Shown here piece after piece: positions 5,339 through 7,836 of a DNA stretch of 7,836 nucleotides (positions are counted from its first letter, which is position 1; the number at the start of each line of letters is the position of its first letter). The DNA is from Candidatus Omnitrophota bacterium (GTDB lineage Bacteria > Omnitrophota > Gorgyraeia > Tantalellales > Tantalellaceae). The translations under genes were made by a program, and so were the position numbers. The stretch spans positions 1 through 7,836 of the forward strand of contig JABMSC010000059.1 in NCBI GenBank assembly GCA_013204685.1, given 5' to 3'. The notes below the pieces were generated by a model. It made no database searches and had not been told where the DNA came from. It saw nothing but the letters and a program-made list of their open reading frames with translations.

Positions 5339-6811
5339 ATGCAACTCTTGCGTAAAATCATATTTTATATTCTGGCGCTGGTATATATCATCAGCTGCCC
5401 ACTCATCATATTGTATGCCTTCGGGTATATCTATAGTCCCGGCAAACCCGGAGAAGGAGGAAGCGTCCTGCAAACGGGGCTTATGTATGTGGCAACAGTC
5501 CCTCCTGGTGCGACATTACAGGTAAAAGGCACGGAACACCCGCAAACAACACCGGCAACGATCAGGGACCTTTTACCCGGGACCTACCCCATTGCCATAG
5601 AAATGGAAGGATATAACAGCTGGAGCCAGGATATTCCGGTCGAGGCCGAAAAGGCCACGGTTCTTGATAAAATAATACTCTTGCCAAAAAAGTGGAAAGA
5701 AGAAAAACTGCTAGAAGGCCCTTTTACGGATCTTGCGCCCATGCTCGGAAGCGGACACTTTCTTGTTAAGGGCGGTCCGAACGCGGGAAATTTTACGGTA
5801 TATAATTATACGGATGACAAGGAAATACCCCTTCTTGAAGACGGGTCCCCTTTTTTCAAAGACAAGGTCCTATCTTACTACCTGGTAGATAAAAGCTCGG
5901 CAATGCTTTTGCGCGTCGGGACTTCCGGGGAAGAAAAGTTCCTCTGGATAGAACCGGACGAAGATCCCGGCAAGGCGACGGACGTAACGAGTTTATTAGA
6001 GGATCTCCCTGAGAGGATCAAGTGGGTGCCGCAAGCAGAATGGCTGCAATTCGGGGAGGACAGGCTTTATACATATCAGTCCGGATATGTGAACCGCATA
6101 GACATTGAGTCCGGGGCGGTGTATCCGGAATATGTGAACGAAGTAAAAGGATATGCTCTTTTCAATAATGAAATATACGTTTTAAAAGAAAACAACGAAT
6201 TTTTAAAGATGGATCTCAATAAGGACAACAAGAATAAGCTCTTGGATGATCCGGAACTGGGGCACCGGCTCTTTGGAGAAAAGGGATATTTTGAGGTTGA
6301 GGTTCTTTCGGATGATTTCATTCTTTTCGTGGGGGAGAAGGGAGAGCTTTTGGCAAACCGCCTTCCACATAGATTTGTTGAAGGAGGGATCAGGGGTCTG
6401 AAGCCGTATATGCCCCTTGAACATGTTCTTCTCTGGAAGAAGGACAGCATAGGCATATTGGATTTCTCGACGGAAGAAACAGGCAATGTTGAATTCGAAA
6501 AGGGCCCCACGCTTACATGGATATACACCAAGGGGAAAAATATCGAGCAGTGTTTCTGGGTGTACGAGGGAACGCACATACTTTTCCGGGACGGGATGGA
6601 TGTTTTTCTTATCGAAAGCGAAGAGTACGGAGAATATATATTAAGCCACCTTTTCCGCCTTGGAGATAAAAGCAATATCAATTATTCTGACGACACAAAA
6701 GAGATCTATTTTCTTGAAGCCTCAAAAGGAGATCTCGTGTCCGTAAATTTGATGCCGGAAACAACAGTGCTGCAAGGGGCGCTCCCCGCCGGTAAAAATG
6801 AGAAAAAATAA
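5339..6811 (+). CDS. Membrane-anchored PEGA-domain protein with probable beta-propeller
   Basis: A 490-residue protein of unknown specific role. Residues 7-31 form one N-terminal membrane helix after a short basic start (RK); the rest should face outside the cytoplasmic membrane. Residues ~46-115 fit a PEGA domain, a small beta-sandwich of surface and S-layer-type proteins: VPPGATLQV (54-62), TTPATIRDLLPGTYPIAI, then EGYNSW (90-95). The remaining ~370 residues show repeated beta-strand, aromatic and turn patterns (WIEPDEDPG, RLYTYQSGYVNRIDIESG, KGYFEVEVLSDDFILF), suggesting a WD40-like propeller, though no clean repeat can be counted by eye. C20 after IIS resembles a lipobox, but hydrophobic sequence continues past it, so a membrane anchor is preferred. 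An in-frame TAA at 5333 fixes ATG 5339 as the first start; GGAAGGG (5323-5329) is a modest ribosome site. It lies 2 bp before the glycosyltransferase gene, so the pair is probably one transcript. Confidence 0.78.
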   Translation: MQLLRKIIFYILALVYIISCPLIILYAFGYIYSPGKPGEGGSVLQTGLMYVATVPPGATLQVKGTEHPQTTPATIRDLLPGTYPIAIEMEGYNSWSQDIPVEAEKATVLDKIILLPKKWKEEKLLEGPFTDLAPMLGSGHFLVKGGPNAGNFTVYNYTDDKEIPLLEDGSPFFKDKVLSYYLVDKSSAMLLRVGTSGEEKFLWIEPDEDPGKATDVTSLLEDLPERIKWVPQAEWLQFGEDRLYTYQSGYVNRIDIESGAVYPEYVNEVKGYALFNNEIYVLKENNEFLKMDLNKDNKNKLLDDPELGHRLFGEKGYFEVEVLSDDFILFVGEKGELLANRLPHRFVEGGIRGLKPYMPLEHVLLWKKDSIGILDFSTEETGNVEFEKGPTLTWIYTKGKNIEQCFWVYEGTHILFRDGMDVFLIESEEYGEYILSHLFRLGDKSNINYSDDTKEIYFLEASKGDLVSVNLMPETTVLQGALPAGKNEKK

Positions 6812-6813
6812 AT

Positions 6814-7836
6814 ATGACGACATTTGAGTTTACTGCAAACAATCTAAACCGGCGGGAAAGAAGGAAACAGCGCATTTTCGAAATAATTCCCGGCCTGACA
6901 AGCTGGAGCATTCTGATCGGGATGGCTGTGATGGCGTTTACCTGCCCGCTTGCGGCCGCAGTCATAATAATAGCATTTTATCTCTATTGGCTTTTGCGGC
7001 TTTTATATATGATGCTTTTTCTTGTTTTTTCCTACGCAAGGCTTAAGGCCGAAGAAAAATCGGACTGGATGGCCAGAATAAGGGGGATAAACGATATAGA
7101 CAGGAGCATTGATGCCGTAAAAAAGCTATCTTCACATAAGGACAGAGGAGAAAAGGCCTCTCTTCTATTTTTCCGGAAACAGCTTGAAGAACTGCGCAGA
7201 AAAGGGGGAAGCATCCCCTTGGTGGAAGACATATATCACCTTGTGATCATTCCGGTTGCGAAAGAAACCAAAGACATAGTCGAGCCGGGGGTGAGGAGCC
7301 TTGCCGGAAGCATTTTCCCGCCTGAAAAGATACTTGTCGTGATGGCCCTGGAAGAGAGGGCAAGCGCTGAAGTTTCTGAAGGGGTTGCTCAATTAAAAAA
7401 AGTATACGGGGACAAGTTCATGGACATGCTGGTCGCTGTTCACCCGGATGGTATCGTAGGGGAAGCAAGAGGAAAAGGGGCGAACGCGACTTTCGCCGCG
7501 AAAAAAGCGGCAGAATATTTTAAAGAAAAGAAGATCCCGCTAGAAAACATCACGTCGTCGTGTTTTGACTCCGATACGGTAATAAACCCGGATTATTTTG
7601 CCAGCCTTACATATTACTTTTTAACATGCCCTAAGAGGCAGCGCGCAAGTTTTCAGCCCGTTCCGGTTTACAATAATAACATCTGGGAGGCCCCCGGGAT
7701 AACAAGGGTGCTTGAGATCGGCTCCTCCTTCTACCAGCTCATAGAAGCAACTAATCCCGAAAAACTGGTAACCTTTTCGAGCCACAGCATGAGCTTTAAA
7801 GCTCTCGTCGAGGTGGGGTACTGGCCGGTGGACATG
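6814..7836 (+). CDS. Membrane-associated GT2-like glycosyltransferase (3'-truncated by window edge)
   Basis: The frame is open from ATG 6814 to the window end with no stop, giving at least 341 residues. A basic N-terminus (NRRERRKQR) leads to two adjacent membrane helices (about residues 30-50 and 51-72). A cytoplasmic domain then has the order expected of GT-A family 2 enzymes: VIIPVAKE near 147-154, VMALEERAS, a loop with GKGANA (220-225) that fits the nucleotide-sugar-proximal region, and the metal-binding DxD-type motif FDSDT (D252, D254). After it come SFQPVPVYNNNIW, FSSHSMSF and VGYWPVD, where the acceptor-side region lies in this fold. The C-terminus, possibly with more membrane helices, is beyond the window. 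It probably moves a sugar onto a lipid or growing glycan at the inner face of the membrane; donor and acceptor are unknown. The TGA at 6799-6801 excludes an earlier start. There is no strong Shine-Dalgarno, so translation is probably coupled to the PEGA gene. Confidence 0.72.
   Translation, partial: MTTFEFTANNLNRRERRKQRIFEIIPGLTSWSILIGMAVMAFTCPLAAAVIIIAFYLYWLLRLLYMMLFLVFSYARLKAEEKSDWMARIRGINDIDRSIDAVKKLSSHKDRGEKASLLFFRKQLEELRRKGGSIPLVEDIYHLVIIPVAKETKDIVEPGVRSLAGSIFPPEKILVVMALEERASAEVSEGVAQLKKVYGDKFMDMLVAVHPDGIVGEARGKGANATFAAKKAAEYFKEKKIPLENITSSCFDSDTVINPDYFASLTYYFLTCPKRQRASFQPVPVYNNNIWEAPGITRVLEIGSSFYQLIEATNPEKLVTFSSHSMSFKALVEVGYWPVDM

Noticed and set aside
5381..5401. A lipobox-like IISC in the PEGA protein
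   Set aside because: About ten hydrophobic residues continue beyond the cysteine, which fits a membrane-spanning anchor better than a cleaved lipoprotein signal.
5226..5525. A 99-codon plus-strand frame starting in the terminator of the small gene
   Set aside because: It begins inside a terminator stem, runs into the PEGA gene in another frame, and has no ribosome site or recognisable composition.
6076..6681. A 201-codon open frame on the minus strand inside the PEGA gene
   Set aside because: It is fully antisense to a gene with recognisable domains, its translation is Ser/Pro/Arg-rich with no motif, and other antisense frames of similar quality occur across the window.

Overview
The window reads as ordinary, tightly packed bacterial chromosome of medium GC content. 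Every supported gene is on the + strand and gaps are short. One gene carries a Sec signal peptide and another a lipoprotein-type signal peptide, which suggests a diderm (Gram-negative-type) cell. The mix of a C-domain-less pyruvate kinase, a DUF5060-type secreted glycosidase, a SHOCT-tailed lipoprotein, a PEGA-domain membrane protein and a membrane glycosyltransferase is what I would expect from an uncultivated lineage such as Omnitrophota. The PEGA and glycosyltransferase proteins also resemble ones common in candidate phyla radiation (CPR) genomes. This placement is recalled from family knowledge and is tentative, because the window has no rRNA or universal marker gene.

Layout. (1) Positions 1-3786 hold three genes joined by overlaps: the 3' two thirds of a TauE/SafE permease, a 343-residue pyruvate kinase that stops at the end of the catalytic domains, and a 727-residue secreted glycoside hydrolase. 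The overlaps (4 bp and 17 bp) imply co-transcription and translational coupling. (2) A 150-bp gap carries a plausible extended -10 promoter that serves a SHOCT-tailed lipoprotein gene (3937-4788). (3) The 169-bp gap at 4789-4957 is the most structured DNA here. It contains a perfect 15-bp inverted repeat, a 12-bp GC-rich terminator, and a second perfect 15-bp inverted repeat that can fold into a three-way junction showing a GGAGG loop. (4) A 78-residue basic-acidic small protein (4958-5194) with a strong Shine-Dalgarno has its own terminator, so it is probably a single-gene unit. (5) From 5339, a membrane-anchored PEGA-domain protein with a probable beta-propeller is followed after 2 bp by a membrane GT2-like glycosyltransferase that runs off the window end.

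How the parts may work together: the glycosidase, lipoprotein, PEGA protein and glycosyltransferase all point to the cell envelope and polysaccharide handling, while the kinase is central glycolysis. I found no CRISPR array, transposase, phage gene, toxin-antitoxin pair or recognisable defence system. The points most worth a second look are the hairpin cluster at 4794-4938 with the small gene it precedes, and the pyruvate kinase, which lacks its allosteric domain and has a rewritten cation-site motif.
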